Below are positions 1 through 12,161 of a stretch of 64,000 nucleotides of DNA, piece after piece. The DNA is from Corbicula japonica (lineage: Eukaryota; Mollusca; Bivalvia; Venerida; Cyrenidae), in assembly GCA_038501625.1 (NCBI GenBank), contig JAZAYU010000888.1, positions 62,001 through 126,000 of the forward strand, given 5' to 3'. Made by a program: the position numbers and the translations under genes. Every line of letters begins with the position of its first letter. Within the stretch, counting starts at the first letter, position 1. Below the pieces are notes generated by a model. That model worked only from the letters and a program-made list of their open reading frames with translations. It searched no databases and was not told the DNA's origin.

Positions 1-340
1 TAACACCTCGTATCGTACTTTCTCGATTTCGCATCGTGTTTTCGCGTTTACATGGTCTCGCTATCCCGAGGCTGCGAGCACAAAAACTCGAAAAAAGATT
101 CGAAAACGCGAAACAGCGATATTAATATGTGAGGTCGTGAAAGTACGACGCTAAAGCGCGATATTAATTTTTTGCGTCCTCGCTTCGTATTTTTGCGACT
201 TCGCTTCGTTGTTGTTTTTGTTTGCGCGATAATTTTTCCATCATCGTTTCGCGATCTCGCATCGTTATTTCGCGATTTCGCATCGTGTTTTCGCATCTTC
301 GTGGTTTCGCTCAAGAGGTCGAAATGGCGAAACAACGATG
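1..340. repeat. Low-complexity 'tttcgc/catcgt' repeat tract
   Basis: The stretch is built of degenerate short motifs of the type 'tttcgcatcgtgttttcgc' on both strands, with parts that can pair with each other, as in a foldback element. Open frames on both strands (95 and 63 codons) come from this periodicity and are arginine/phenylalanine-rich without any domain, so I do not call genes. The edge 'ggaacaccgttgtaatt' resembles the edge of a similar tract near 19980 ('ggaacaccgtaatt'), which suggests the two are copies of one dispersed family. Confidence 0.6.
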
Positions 341-516
341 GCCCCGTAGGAACACCGTTGTAATTTGATACATGAGGAGGAATATGTAATTTTCTATTTC
401 TCTCAAATTATATATTATAGTTATCATATAAGTCGTGTTCCAATTTCAGTTATATTATATTTATGATAAAGCAAGCTGTTTTTACAATGACATATATATT
501 TCCCAGAATATTATTT

Positions 517-655
517 CAATTGGTTAATCTCAGTTGTTTTCAAGTCTATTGTTCATAAACATAATCTTCCACACCAAGACCTAAGCTTAGGTCTTGGTGT
601 GGAAGATTATGTTTATGAACAATAGAAATTGAAAACAACTGAGATTAACCAATTG
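517..655. repeat. Near-perfect 139-bp palindrome
   Basis: The left arm from 517 (caattggttaatctcag) and the right arm ending at 655 are reverse complements across about 69 bases, centred on the HindIII-type palindrome aagctt at 583-588 with no spacer. The only visible difference is a small indel/substitution (tagacttg against tagaaattg). It could extrude as a cruciform or be a short foldback MITE. No target-site duplication was recognised. Confidence 0.9.
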
Positions 656-1475
656 AACACCATGACTACATATTCAATTTAAAGGGAGGTAATTGGAAAT
701 GGTTGGACTTTGGAGCGTAGTTTATCGAGGACTACTTGTTTTATTGATGAATGTTTTATGATTTTATTGATCACAAATGATGGAAAGATTGATTTAATTC
801 AAACCAATATAAATACTTCAAAGAATCACTGACTTTTTCCTGGAACCCTCATTACAACAAAGGGAAAGATAACTAAGTTGTGGCTGCAGATTTTCAAGAA
901 CACTTTTTTCTCTTTGCAATGATAACAGAAATGCAAAGTTGTCCACATACAGATTTCTCAGTTTTTGTTTTCAAATTTTACAAAATTTAAGATAGGAAAG
1001 TGGATACTTTTTATTTTTGTTGAGTATATATTCCTTACAATTTTACCCTTGTAAAAGATTTAAGGGGGGTCAGTATACTCTTCCGTACCATTATAGCAAC
1101 GACAAAACCTCACACTGAAAGGTATAACTATTATCAGATTAAACCTTTAACAATAGGACTTCAACTTTAGGTTGTGTTTAATAAGTATTAATTCATTAAC
1201 TCGGTGATTAAAATGATGAAACAAATGATATCACAGAATGCCTTCAATATAAAACGTGTGTATAAGATTAGATTATGAATCCCTTATAGAGGATATCACA
1301 CTATTCTAGTCAATGAATAAACAATTTGTAGAGCTACTGTGGTGTCAGTCAGTCGATGACTACTGTTGCAAACATTGTTGGCAGTCGAATAGAAATGCTG
1401 AAGTTATTTAGTTTCACATATAGGTGTGTAGTAAACTCAGCTGTTTTGTTAATTTAAAATGTTTAAACAGTTTAT
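656..1475. other. Non-coding AT-rich stretch
   Basis: No open frame of useful length, RNA gene or recognisable repeat was seen. The sequence is AT-rich, with ordinary short homopolymers. Confidence 0.5.
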
Positions 1476-1524
1476 TCTAGTTTTCTGGTATCATGTCTTA
1501 AATGAGATTGCAACACGTCAAGTT

Positions 1525-1690
1525 GCTTTAACACAAAGATAAGAAACGCTGAACCGACTAACATCATTTCCGATTGCCACTTCCGCAGCGCATAGGATGG
1601 TTTAACACGAAGATAAGAGACGCGGAACCGACTAATACATTTCCGATTGCCACTTCCGCAGCAAATAGGATGGTTTTCCACGAAGAGAGT
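1525..1690. repeat. 73-bp tandem repeat, about two copies
   Basis: The motif 'ttccgattgccacttccgca' occurs at about 1567 and 1640, 73 bases apart, preceded in each copy by 'aacac(a/g)aagataaga(a/g)acgc(t/g)gaaccgacta'. A third, partial copy ends near 1690 (ggttttccacgaag). Short minus-strand ORFs of 89 and 74 codons through this region are produced by the duplication and have no recognisable domain. Confidence 0.8.
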
Positions 1691-2635
1691 ACATAACAGT
1701 TTGGGAAATATGTTCTCTTGAACCAGTCTGAAAGAAAACAAGTGTAAATATGCAATTTACGACTTTTTGCAAATAAAGATGAATCCACGAAATTTGTAAT
1801 GTATTTAGTTTTAAATAAAATTCAAAGGTTTTTATTTAAAAGTGAAAACGAATAAAATGAAATATAAAAGAAACTAACAAACCTTCAAACGAATGATTAT
1901 CCATATCGCTATTTTTAAATAGCAAGATACAGTTGGCGGGAGTAAACCAGCTAAGGACCAGCACAGGGAGCTGTAATGTTCCAGGTCGCCATCATCTGTA
2001 AGAACTCGGGTCCGGTCTTCACTCCTTGCATTGGTGTTTGCCCTTTTTTCTTATTGTTTCGCACCACAGATGAAAAACATTAAAACAGATAAAAGCGACA
2101 AAATATGCAAATATTGCAGGCAAATAATTTTGATTGAGCTTTTTTCTAGAGCATGATTGGAAATGCATTTCGCCGTTCACAATGCAAGGAAGATAACAAC
2201 TTATTAATTGATTTTGTTATTTAAAAAAAAAAGAGTGAAATGACTTGTGTTGACGAATAGGGCAGCGTTTTCTTCTTTAAATAAATGTTTAAAACACGTC
2301 GAAATACTCATTAAACAAAAGTGTTAATCACAACAATTTTTAAAGTTTTAAAGTTAGGTAACGTCTCGGTATGCCTGTTTGATCAGTATTCTACAATACT
2401 GCTAGTAATTTGAGTAAAATAATTGGAACAGGAACTTCAGAATATCACGTATCATTATGAACTGCGCATGTGCGTCTCCAAAGTGAACTTAGGTATCTCA
2501 CGATTCATTAAAATCTGCGCATGATAACCGCGAAGTAGACTTGACAAAAATGATATAATTTTACACAATGATTTAATTTAATACATACTCACCTCTCTGA
2601 AGAATATTATCTTCGTTGATGAAGTCGATCTTGTT
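1691..2635. other. Non-coding AT-rich stretch
   Basis: No gene or clear repeat seen. The 3' end of this interval leads into the 44-bp minisatellite that follows. Confidence 0.5.
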
Positions 2636-2639
2636 TTTT

Positions 2640-4165
2640 CACGCGCTTGGCCTGCTTCTCCGATCCTTTACCACAGAATAGATCATGCGCTTGGCCTGCT
2701 TATCTGTTATTTAACGACAGCATGAATCACGCGGCTGGCTTTCTTATCCGTTCTTGAACTACAGCATGAATCACGTGCATGGCCTGCTTATCCGTTGCTC
2801 AACCACAATGTGAATCATGCGGCAGCCCAGCTTATTCGTTTTTGAACCACAGCATGAATCACATGCCTGGTCTTCTTATCAGTTCTTTAACAAATGTATG
2901 AGTCACGGGCCTGTTCTGCTTATCCATTCTACAAACACAGCATAAATCACGTGCCTGACCTGTTCATCCTTCATTGAACCACAGCATGAATCACGTGACT
3001 GGCGTGCTTATCCGTTCTTGAACCACAGCATGAAACACTCGCGTTGCTTTCTGATCCGGTCTTCAACCACAGCATAAATCTCGTGCCTGGTCTGCTTATC
3101 CGTCCTTGAACCACATCATGCTTAAGGTTCCTGGCCTATTTATCCGTGCTTGAACCATAACATTTACCATGTGCATGGCTTGCTTAATCGTTGTTGAACA
3201 AAACATGAATCACGTGACTGGCCTGCTTATCCGTTCTACAACCACAGCAAGAATCACGCGTGTTGCCTGCTTATCTGTACTTTAACAACCGCATAAATCA
3301 CGTGCCTGGCCTTCTTGTCCGCTCTAAAACCACAGCATGAGTCGTGTGCCTGGCTTGCTTATTCGGTCTTCAACCACAGCACGACTCACGTGCCTGGCCT
3401 GCTTATTCGGTCTTGAACCACAAAATCACGGGACTTGCCTGCTTATCCGTTCTTTAACCACATCATGAATCAGGTGCCTGACCTGCTTATCCGTTCTTTA
3501 ACCACAGCATGAATCAGGTGCCTGGCCTGCTTATTCGTTCTTTAACCACATCATGAATCAGGTGCCTGGCCTGCATATTCGTTATTGAACCTCAGCATGA
3601 ATCAGGTGCCTGGCCTGCTTATCCGTTATTGAACCACAGCATGAATCAGGTGCCTGACCTGCTTATTCGTTCTTTAACCACATCATGAATCAGGTGCCTG
3701 GCCTGCTTATTCGTTCTTTAACCACATCATGAATCAGGTGCCTGGCCTGCATATCCGTTATTGAACCTCAGCATGAATCAGGTGCCTGGCCTGCATATCC
3801 GTTATTGAACCACAGCATGAATCAGGTGCCTGACCTGCTTATTCGTTCTTTAACCACATCATGAATCAGGTGCCTGGCCTGCTTATTCGTTCTTTAACCA
3901 CATCATGAATCAGGTGCCTGGCCTGCTTATTCGTTCTTTAACCACATCATGAATCAGGTGCCTGGCCTGCATATCCGTTATTGAACCTCAGCATGAATCA
4001 GGTGCCTGGCCTGCATATCCGTTATTGAACCACAGCATGAATCAGGTGCCTGGCCTGCATATCCGTTATTGAACCACAGCATGAATCTGGTGTCTGGCCT
4101 GCATATCCGTTATTGAACGAAAACATAAATCACATGCCTGGTCTGCTTATCCGTTTTTGAACCAA
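2640..4165. repeat. 44-bp minisatellite, about 34 copies, with higher-order period
   Basis: Head-to-tail copies of a 44-base unit of the type 'gaatcaggtgcctggcctgc' + 'ttatccgttctttaaccaca(t/g)cat'. Unit starts at 3467, 3511 and 3555 show the 44-base step. Copies from 2640 to about 3420 are diverged (gaatcacgtgcctgg variants), while those from 3467 to 4090 are nearly identical. In the homogeneous part four monomer variants (cctgacct...catcat, cctggcct...catcat, ...cctcagcat, ...ccacagcat) recur in order every 176 bases. No ORF persists through the array. Confidence 0.95.
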
Positions 4166-4214
4166 CTATTATTAATTGGTTGTCATCATTCGCAGCTTGC
4201 CGAACCCTTTAATA

Positions 4215-7200
4215 TGTTTTTCTATTAAGTCTTTTTTTGCAGCATGTCGACGCCATAAAGGATCTGTTCTCTATTTGAAGGTGGTCGTTTCCATTTATAG
4301 TCACTATTCACAGCTTGTCAAATGCTTTAACGAGATGTTCTGTATTTAAATGTGGTCGTTTTTATTAATTAGTAGTCTCTATTTGCATCTTGTCGAATGG
4401 TTTAAAAGATTTTCTCTATTTAAAATAGGTTGCTTTCATTAATAGGACGTTTCTATCCACAGCTTGTTGAACGCTTTAAAGAGATGTTCTCATTTGAATG
4501 TGGTTGCTTTCATTAATAGGTAGTTCCTTTTCACAGCTTGTTGAACGATTTAAAAAGATGTTTAATTTTGTAATGTGTTTGCTTTCATTGATAGGTAGTT
4601 TATTTTTACACTTTGTTGAACGCTTTATAAAAGATGTTCTCTATTTGAATGTGGTCGCTTTCATCAATAGGTAGTCTCTATTCACAGCTTGATTTATGAT
4701 TTAAGGAGATATTCTCTTTTTGAAGAGGCCTTTTTCATCAAAACATGTATGTAGTCTTACTTCGCAACTTCTCGAACAATTTATGGATATGTGTTTTGTT
4801 TGAAGGTGGTCGCATTTATTTTAGTTATTTGTTTGAAGGTGGTAGCATTTATTATCGTTTTGTTTGAAGGTGGTTGCATTTATTTAAAAAAAGACTTTTC
4901 GCAGCATGCCAAACGCTTTAGAGAGATGTTCCAATTTTTAAGGTGGCCGCTTTCATTTAAAGGTAGTCTCTATTCGCAGCTTGTTTAACGCTTTAAGTTG
5001 ATGTTTGAAGGTGGTCGTTTTCATTAATACGTAGTCTCTATTCACCGCTTGTCTAAGACATTGAGATGTTCTCTATTTGAATGTTGTCGTTTTCATTAAT
5101 ACGAAGTCTCTATTCACCAATAGTCAAACACATTAAGATATCCTCTATTTGACGGTGGTCGTTTTCATTCATAAGAACTCTCTATTCACCGCTTGTCTAA
5201 CACATTGAGATGTTCTCTATTTAAAGGTGGTCGTTTTCATTAATAAGACGTCTCTATTCACCGCTTGTCTAACACAATAAGATGTTCACTACTTAAAGGT
5301 GTTTCTGTTTCATTAATAAGAAGTATCTATTCACCGCTTGTCTAACACATTAAGATGTTCTCTATTTGAAGGTTGTCGTTTTCATTATTAAGAAGTCGCT
5401 ATTCACCGCTTGTCTTACATATCGAGATGTTCTCTATTTGATGGTGGTCGTTTTCCTTAATAAAAAGGTTCTATTCACCACTTGTCTAACACATTGAGAT
5501 GTTTTCTCTTTGAAGGTGGTCGTTTTCATTTACAAAAAGTCTCTATTCACCGCTTTTCTAACACATTGAGATGTTCTCATTTAAAGGTGGTAATTTTCAT
5601 TAAATAAGAAGTCGCTATTCATCCCTTGTGTAACACATCGAGATATCCTCTATTTAAAGGTGGTTGTGTAAATTTATAAGAAGTCTCTATTCACCGGTTG
5701 TCTAACACATTGAGATGTTCTCTATTTGAAGGTGGTCGTTTTGATTAATAAGAAGTCTCTAGTCACCGCTTATCTAACAAACAAAATTTAATTGAGTTGT
5801 AATCTTTTTGAAGGTGGTAGTTTTTTATTAATAAAGAGTCTCTATTCACGGCTTGTCTAACACATCGAAATATTCTCTATTTAAAGGTGTTGATGTTCAT
5901 TTATAAGAAGTCTCTATTCACCGCTTGTCTAACACATTCACCGCTTGTCTTAAACATTGAGATGTACTCTATTTGAAGGTGGTCGTTTTCATTAATAAGA
6001 AGTCTCTATTCACCGCTTGTCTAACACATTGAGATGTTTTCTCTTTGAAGGTGGTAGTGTTTATTTATAAGAAGTCTCTCTTCACCGCTTGTCTAACACA
6101 TTGAGATGTTCTCTTTTTGAAGGTGGTCGTTTTCATTAAATTTAATACGAAGTCTCTAGTCATCGCTTGTCTAACACATTGAGTTGTTCTCTATTTGAAG
6201 GTGGTCGTTTTCATTAATAAGAAGTCTCTATTCACCGCTTGTCTAACACATTGAGATGTTCTCTTTTTGAAGTGTTAGTTTTCATTAAAAAGATGTTTCT
6301 ATTTACCGCTTGTTTAACACATTGAGATGTTCTTTATTTAAAGGTGGTAGTTTTCAATGATAAACATACTCTATTTACCGCTTGTCTAACACATTGAGAT
6401 GTTCTTTATTAAAACGTGGTAGTTTTTATTAATAGAAGTATCAATTCACCGCTTGTCTTACACATTGAGATGTTCTCTATTTGAGTTGTGAGTTTTCATT
6501 AATAAGAAGTCTCTATTCACCGCTTGTCTAACACATTGAGTTTTTCTCTATTTGAAGGTGTATTTTTCATTTTCAAAAAGTCACTATTCACCGCTTGTCT
6601 TACACATTGAGATGTTCTCTTTTTGAAGGTGGTCGTTTTCATTAATACGAAGTCTCTAGTCATCGCTTGTCTAACACATTGAGTTGTTCTTTATTTGAAG
6701 GTGGTCGTTTTCATTAATATGAAGTCTCTATTCACCGCTTGTCTAACACATTGAGATGTTCTCTATTTGAAGTGTTAGTTTTCATTAATAAGATGTTTCT
6801 ATTCACCGCTTGTTAACACATTGAGATGTTCTTTATTTAAAGGTGGTAGTTTTCAATGATAAACAGACTCTATTTACCGCTTGTCTAACACATTGAGATG
6901 TTCTCTATTAAAAAGTGGTAGTTTTCATTAATAGAAGTCTCATTTCACCGCTTGTCTTACACATTGAGATGTTCTCTATTTGAATTGTGAGTTTTCATTA
7001 ATAAGAAGTCTCTATTCACCGCTTGTCTAACACACTGAGATGTTCTCTATTTGAAGGTGGTAGTTTTCATTAATAAGATGTTTCTATTCACCGCTTGTTT
7101 AACACATTGAGATGTTCTTTATTTAAAGGTGGTAGTTTTCAATGATAAACAGACTCTATTTACCGCTTGTCTAACACATTGAGATGTTCTCTATTAAAAA

Positions 7201-9240
7201 GTGGTGGTCTTCATTAATAGAAGTCTCAATTCACCGCTTGTCTTACACATTGAGATGTTCTCTATTCGAATTGTGAGTTTTCATTAATAAGAAGTCTCTA
7301 TTCACCGCTTGTCTAACACATTGAGTTGTTCTCTATTTGAAGGTGTATTTTTCATTTTCAAAAAGTCTCTATTCACCTTTTTTCTAACACATTGAGATGT
7401 ACTCTATTTGAAGGTGGTCGTTTTCATTAATAAGAACTCTCTATTCACCGTTTGTCTAACACATTGAGATGTTCTCTATTTGAAGGTGGAGGGTTTAGTT
7501 ATAAGAAGTCTCTATTCACCGCTTGTCTTACACAATGAGATTTTCTTTATCTGAAGGTGGTCGTTTTCATTAATCAGATGTTTCTCTTCACCGCTTGTCT
7601 AACACATTGAGATGTTCTTTATTTAAAGGTGGTAGTTTTCATTAATAAAAGTCTCTATTCACCGCTTGTCTAACACATTGAGATGTTCTCTATTAAAAAG
7701 TGGTAGTTTTCATTAATAGAAGTCTCAATTCACCGCTTGTCTTACACATTGAGATGTTCTCTATTTGAATTGTGAGTTTTCATTAATAAGAAGTCTCTTT
7801 TCACCGCTTGTCTAACACATTGAGTTGTTCTCTATTTGAAGGTGTATTTTTCTTTTTCAAAAAGTCTCTATTCACCGCTTGTCTAACACATTGAGATGTT
7901 TTTTTTTTGAAGGTGGTCGTTTTCATTAATACGAAGTCTCTAGTCATCGCTTGTCTAACACATTGAGTTGTTCTCTATTTGAAGGTGGTCGTTTTCATTA
8001 ATAAGAAGTCTCTATTCACTCTTTTGTCTAACACATTGAGATGTTCTCTATTTGAAGTGTTAGTTTTCATTAATTAGATGTTTCTATTCACCGCTTGTTT
8101 AACACATTGAGATGTTCTTTATTTAAAGGTGGTAGTTTTCAATGATAAACAGACTCTATTTACCGCTTGTCTAACACATTGAGATGTTCTCTATTAAAAA
8201 GGGGTAGTTTTCATTAATAGAAGTCTCAATTCACCGCTTGTCTTACACATTGAGATGTTCGCTATCTGAAGGTGGTCGTTTTCATTAATAAGATGTTTCT
8301 TTTCACCTCTTGTCTAACACAAAGATATGTTCTTTATTTAAAGGCGGTAGTTTTCATTAATACAAAGTCTCTATTCACCGCTTGTCTATTTGAATTGTGA
8401 GTTTTCATTAATAAGAAGTCTCTATTCACCGCTTGTCTAACACATTGAGATGTTCGCCATCTGAAGGTGGTCGTTTTCATTAATAAGATGTTTCTTTTCA
8501 CCTCTTGTCTAACACAATGATATGTTCTTTATTTAAAGGCGGTAGTTTTCATTAATACAAAGTCTCTATTCACCGCTTGTCTAATACATTGCGATGTTCT
8601 CTTTTTGAAGGTGGTTGTGTTCATTTATAAGAAGTCTCAATTCACCGCTTGTCTGACTCATTGAGATGTTCTCTATTTGAAGGTGTATTTTGACTTTAAA
8701 AAAAGTCTCTATTCACCGCTTGTTTAACACATTGAGATGTTCTCTATTTGAAGGTGTATTTTTAATTTAAAAAAGTCTCTATTCACTGCTTGCGTAACAC
8801 ATTGAGGTGTTCTCTATTTGAATTGTGTTCGTTTCATTAATAAGTTTCTATTCGCCGCTTGTCTAACACATTGAGATGTTCTCTATTTGAAGGTGGTTGT
8901 TTTCATTAATAAGAAGTCGCTATTAACTGCGTGTCTAACACATTGAGATGTTCTCTATTTGATGGTGGTTATTTTTTTTAATATGAAGTCTCTATTCACC
9001 GCTTGTCTAACACATTGAGATGTTTTCTATTTAAAGATGGTCGTTTTCATGAATATGTACTCTCTAGTAGCAGGTTGTTAAATGCTCTACCTTGAGGAGA
9101 TGTTTTATATTTTAAAGAATCTTGTTTAACGCTTTAAGGAGATCTTCTCTATTTCAAGGTGGCCACTTTCATTTATAGGTAGTCTCTTTTCGCAGCTTGT
9201 CTAACACTTCCATTAAATTTTCCCTATTTGAAGGCACTGT
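4215..9240. repeat. ~72-bp satellite array, about 70 copies
   Basis: A 5-kb head-to-tail array with unit landmarks 'agtctctattcaccgcttgt', 'ctaacacattgagatgttct', 'ctatttgaaggtggtcgttt' and 'cattaataaga'. The step is 72 bases (for example the 'caccgcttg' at 6011 and 6083). Both margins (4215-5000 and 9060-9240) carry an older variant with 'gcagcttgt(c/t)gaacgctttaaggagatg', while the centre is homogeneous. Blocks of several monomers with private variants recur (ttcaatgataaac near 6353, 6851, 7137, 8127; ctagtcatcgcttg near 6656 and 7940). A 65-codon ORF at 4791-4988 is a by-product of the array. Confidence 0.95.
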
Positions 9241-11090
9241 ATATATTAAACCGATTGTAACATATGCCGGATATAGTAAGGTGATTACAATGCTGCGATA
9301 TAAACAATTCGTAAATAACACATTGAAAACGGAATCATTAGGATCATTTTAAGTACCTTCAACAAAACAAATACGTTAAATTTTGTATAGTGTTTTAAAA
9401 TTGTGTTTTATTTGATTTGCGCATATATAGAGAAAAAAAAAACTTGCAAATTTTAAATTGGATTTAATCACAAGAAGGTCTGGCAAATGACCCACATGAT
9501 TGTATCAAAATACTGTTATTCTCTACAAATAAACGCTCTGTTGCACGAAAACATACTAGTTTAATGTCTCTATGACATTAATATAAAGATTATGACATTA
9601 CAATATTGCTTTAAATGTATAGGTAGTGTAAATAATTAAAATGTTTGAGGGGTGTGTTTCGTAATGACTCATCTGTAGCATTATCATAAGATCATTTATA
9701 ACAAACACACCTATTTCTGCTGTATCATGTAGTGCGAACTTTGGTGAATGATTTTCCAATAATCTGTATCACTTATGGCAATGCGCATTTGCTGATTTTA
9801 TCAAGTGTATGCTTTTAGGTAAGATAGAGGAGTTCGTCTACATATATTGTCGATACAAATCGGGTATATTTGGAGAAATAATATATCATCGCGTACAACG
9901 CAGCTGGGCGACCGTTTAATTTTTCATACAAATCTCGAAATGAACTATAAACTGTTTTGTACCTGATAAATTGGCATACAAATAGTTTACACTAATCAGT
10001 TGTCAAAACAGTATTTCAATGGCTAGTATAAATGTATTTTAGAATATGTTAGAAAGCGAATTCGTTACTGATTTCTTTAACTGAAATCAGCATGGGAACA
10101 TACCTGACTCTCAAGGGAAGACCTTTGTGATAGTCAATCCTTAGGCGGAAAACAAGACATTGATTACTTTGCTAAAGTTCAATTTGACCCTTTACTCCAT
10201 AGGATATGTAGTACGTTGTTTTTGCTGTACACTGTTTGCTATTACATTTATAAGAATATTTCTAAAAACAAGTGACCATGGTATATTCCGATCAAACGAC
10301 ATGGATGTTCCAGCTGACGATGATCTACATCGGTCGTACATTGAGTAAAGGGTTTATCATCAGCTTAAAATAGCAGTATTTAAATAACTTGCTTTGCCTC
10401 AGAATTTGTATGGCACGCCTACCTGCGTATGTATTTATAATCGTGAACCTTCAGTTTCGAAACTATTACTTTAAAAAAAAAACGTCAGACTATGTTTATC
10501 AAATTCAAAAGATTTTGAGACGTCATTAATTATCGCTTGTTTAATACATGTTTTTACATCAAGCCGTTGTTCTTAAATCCGAAAAATATACTAAAATCAT
10601 GTTTAAAAAATCGCCATAACTGATACACATAGATCACTAGAAACATACAAATGATTGAGTTAACATGTTCAATAAATGATACTGTCTGGGTCGAAGCTAC
10701 ATGCATGTTTAGGCTAATGTTTTGATGTTTAATTAATCAGCTATGGTAATATTATTATTGAAAGAATAAAAATGATATTTTTCATCATGAGAATACCTCT
10801 CAAAACCTGTTTAAACATAAACATATACGCTGATTTTATAACATTACACAGTGCAAACGGTACTTTGTGTGAGTGATTTAAGTGATTTTTTAAAAGTATA
10901 TGGCATAAAAAAGGTAATAACGACTTTCAAAACAAGTGCTACGAGAAACGCCTGTTAAGCACGTATTTGTCGGTTGGATTTTTCATTACAATACACAAAA
11001 TCTCATTATTTTTGAACTGTTAACTATGTTTTTGTGACAATCAGTGCGCTATATCTGGCAGATGATACAATCGGTTTACATACAGTGGAA
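9241..11090. other. Non-repetitive AT-rich interval between two satellite blocks
   Basis: No domain-bearing ORF was found. A 62-codon ORF at 10160-10348 has no recognisable motif. This block separates the main 72-bp array from its diverged second block. Confidence 0.5.
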
Positions 11091-11905
11091 GGTGCCGTGG
11101 TCGTTTACATTAATAAGTCGAACGCTTCCATGGAATGATATCTATTTGAAGATGGCCGTTACCATGATAGGGTAGCTTTAGTTTGAAGCTTGTCGAACTC
11201 TAAGAAGATGGTCTCTATTTGAAGATCATCTTTTACCTTAATAGGTAGTCTCTCTTTGCAGCTCGTTGAACGCGTTAAGGAGATGTTCTCTAGTTGATGG
11301 TGTCCGCTTTAATTAAAAGGTAGTCTCTATTTGCAGATTGTCGAACACTATAAGGAGATGTTCCCTATTTGAAGTTTGTCACTTTTATTTATAGGTGATC
11401 TCTATTTGCATCTTGTCGCATGCTTTAGGAGATGTGCTGTATTAAAAGGTTGTCGCTTTGTTTCATTTAGATTAATAGTTCGTCTCTATTCGCAGCATGT
11501 CAAACGTTTTAAGGAGAGGTTCTCTAGTTGAAGGCGTCCGCATTTAAAAAAATGAAGCTTCTATGTGCATCTTGTTGAACGCTCTAAAGAGATGTTCCCA
11601 TTTGAAGGTCGTCGCTTTAAATGATAATAAGTCTCTATTTGCAGCATGTCGTACTCTCAAAGGAGAGGTTCTCTATTTGAAGGTGACCGCTATCATTGAG
11701 TGTCCCTATTCGCAGATTGTCGAACGCTTTCACGAGATGTTCTATATTTAAAGGTGGTCGCTTTCAATAATCGGAAGTCCCTAATTGCGGCTTGTCTAAC
11801 ACTATTCATAAGGGGAAGTTCTCTAGTTCAACGAGGTCGCTTTCTTTAAAAAGTAGTTTCTATTTGCCGCTTGTTTAGCTCTTTTAGGAAATGTTCTCTT
11901 AGACA
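11090..11905. repeat. Second, diverged block of the ~72-bp satellite
   Basis: About eleven degenerate copies carry the landmarks 'gtctctatttgcagc(t/a)tgtcgaac', '(a)aggagatgttctctatttga' and 'aggtggtcgctttcat'. They match the marginal variant of the 4.2-9.2 kb array better than its homogenised centre. The block ends about 260 bases beyond the stop codon of NACHT gene 1. Confidence 0.9.
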
Positions 11906-12161
11906 AGTTGAATGTTGCCGCTTTTGAATGTTGCCGCTGTTGGTCTTTCAGTGTCGGTTCAAAATTTACAGAATGATCCGCTTGTAAAAAATATAATGGA
12001 AATAGTAGAAAGATGATCTCTTTTCTGATAAATAATTATAATTTAACACGCGTCGTCTGATGATTAAAAATGCTATAAATAATTATTATACTTTCGCTGC
12101 CCAGTGTTATTGTAACTAGTCAAACGCCAGTTGTTCTCTTCATCACGGGTAAACGTACATT

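Noticed and set aside
48..363. Arginine-rich ORFs at the window start
   Set aside because: Low-complexity 'tttcgc' repeat gives open frames on both strands; no protein features.
4215..9240. CRISPR-like array of regular repeats
   Set aside because: The whole 72-bp unit is repeated with no unique spacers, and the window is animal DNA with introns; it is a satellite.
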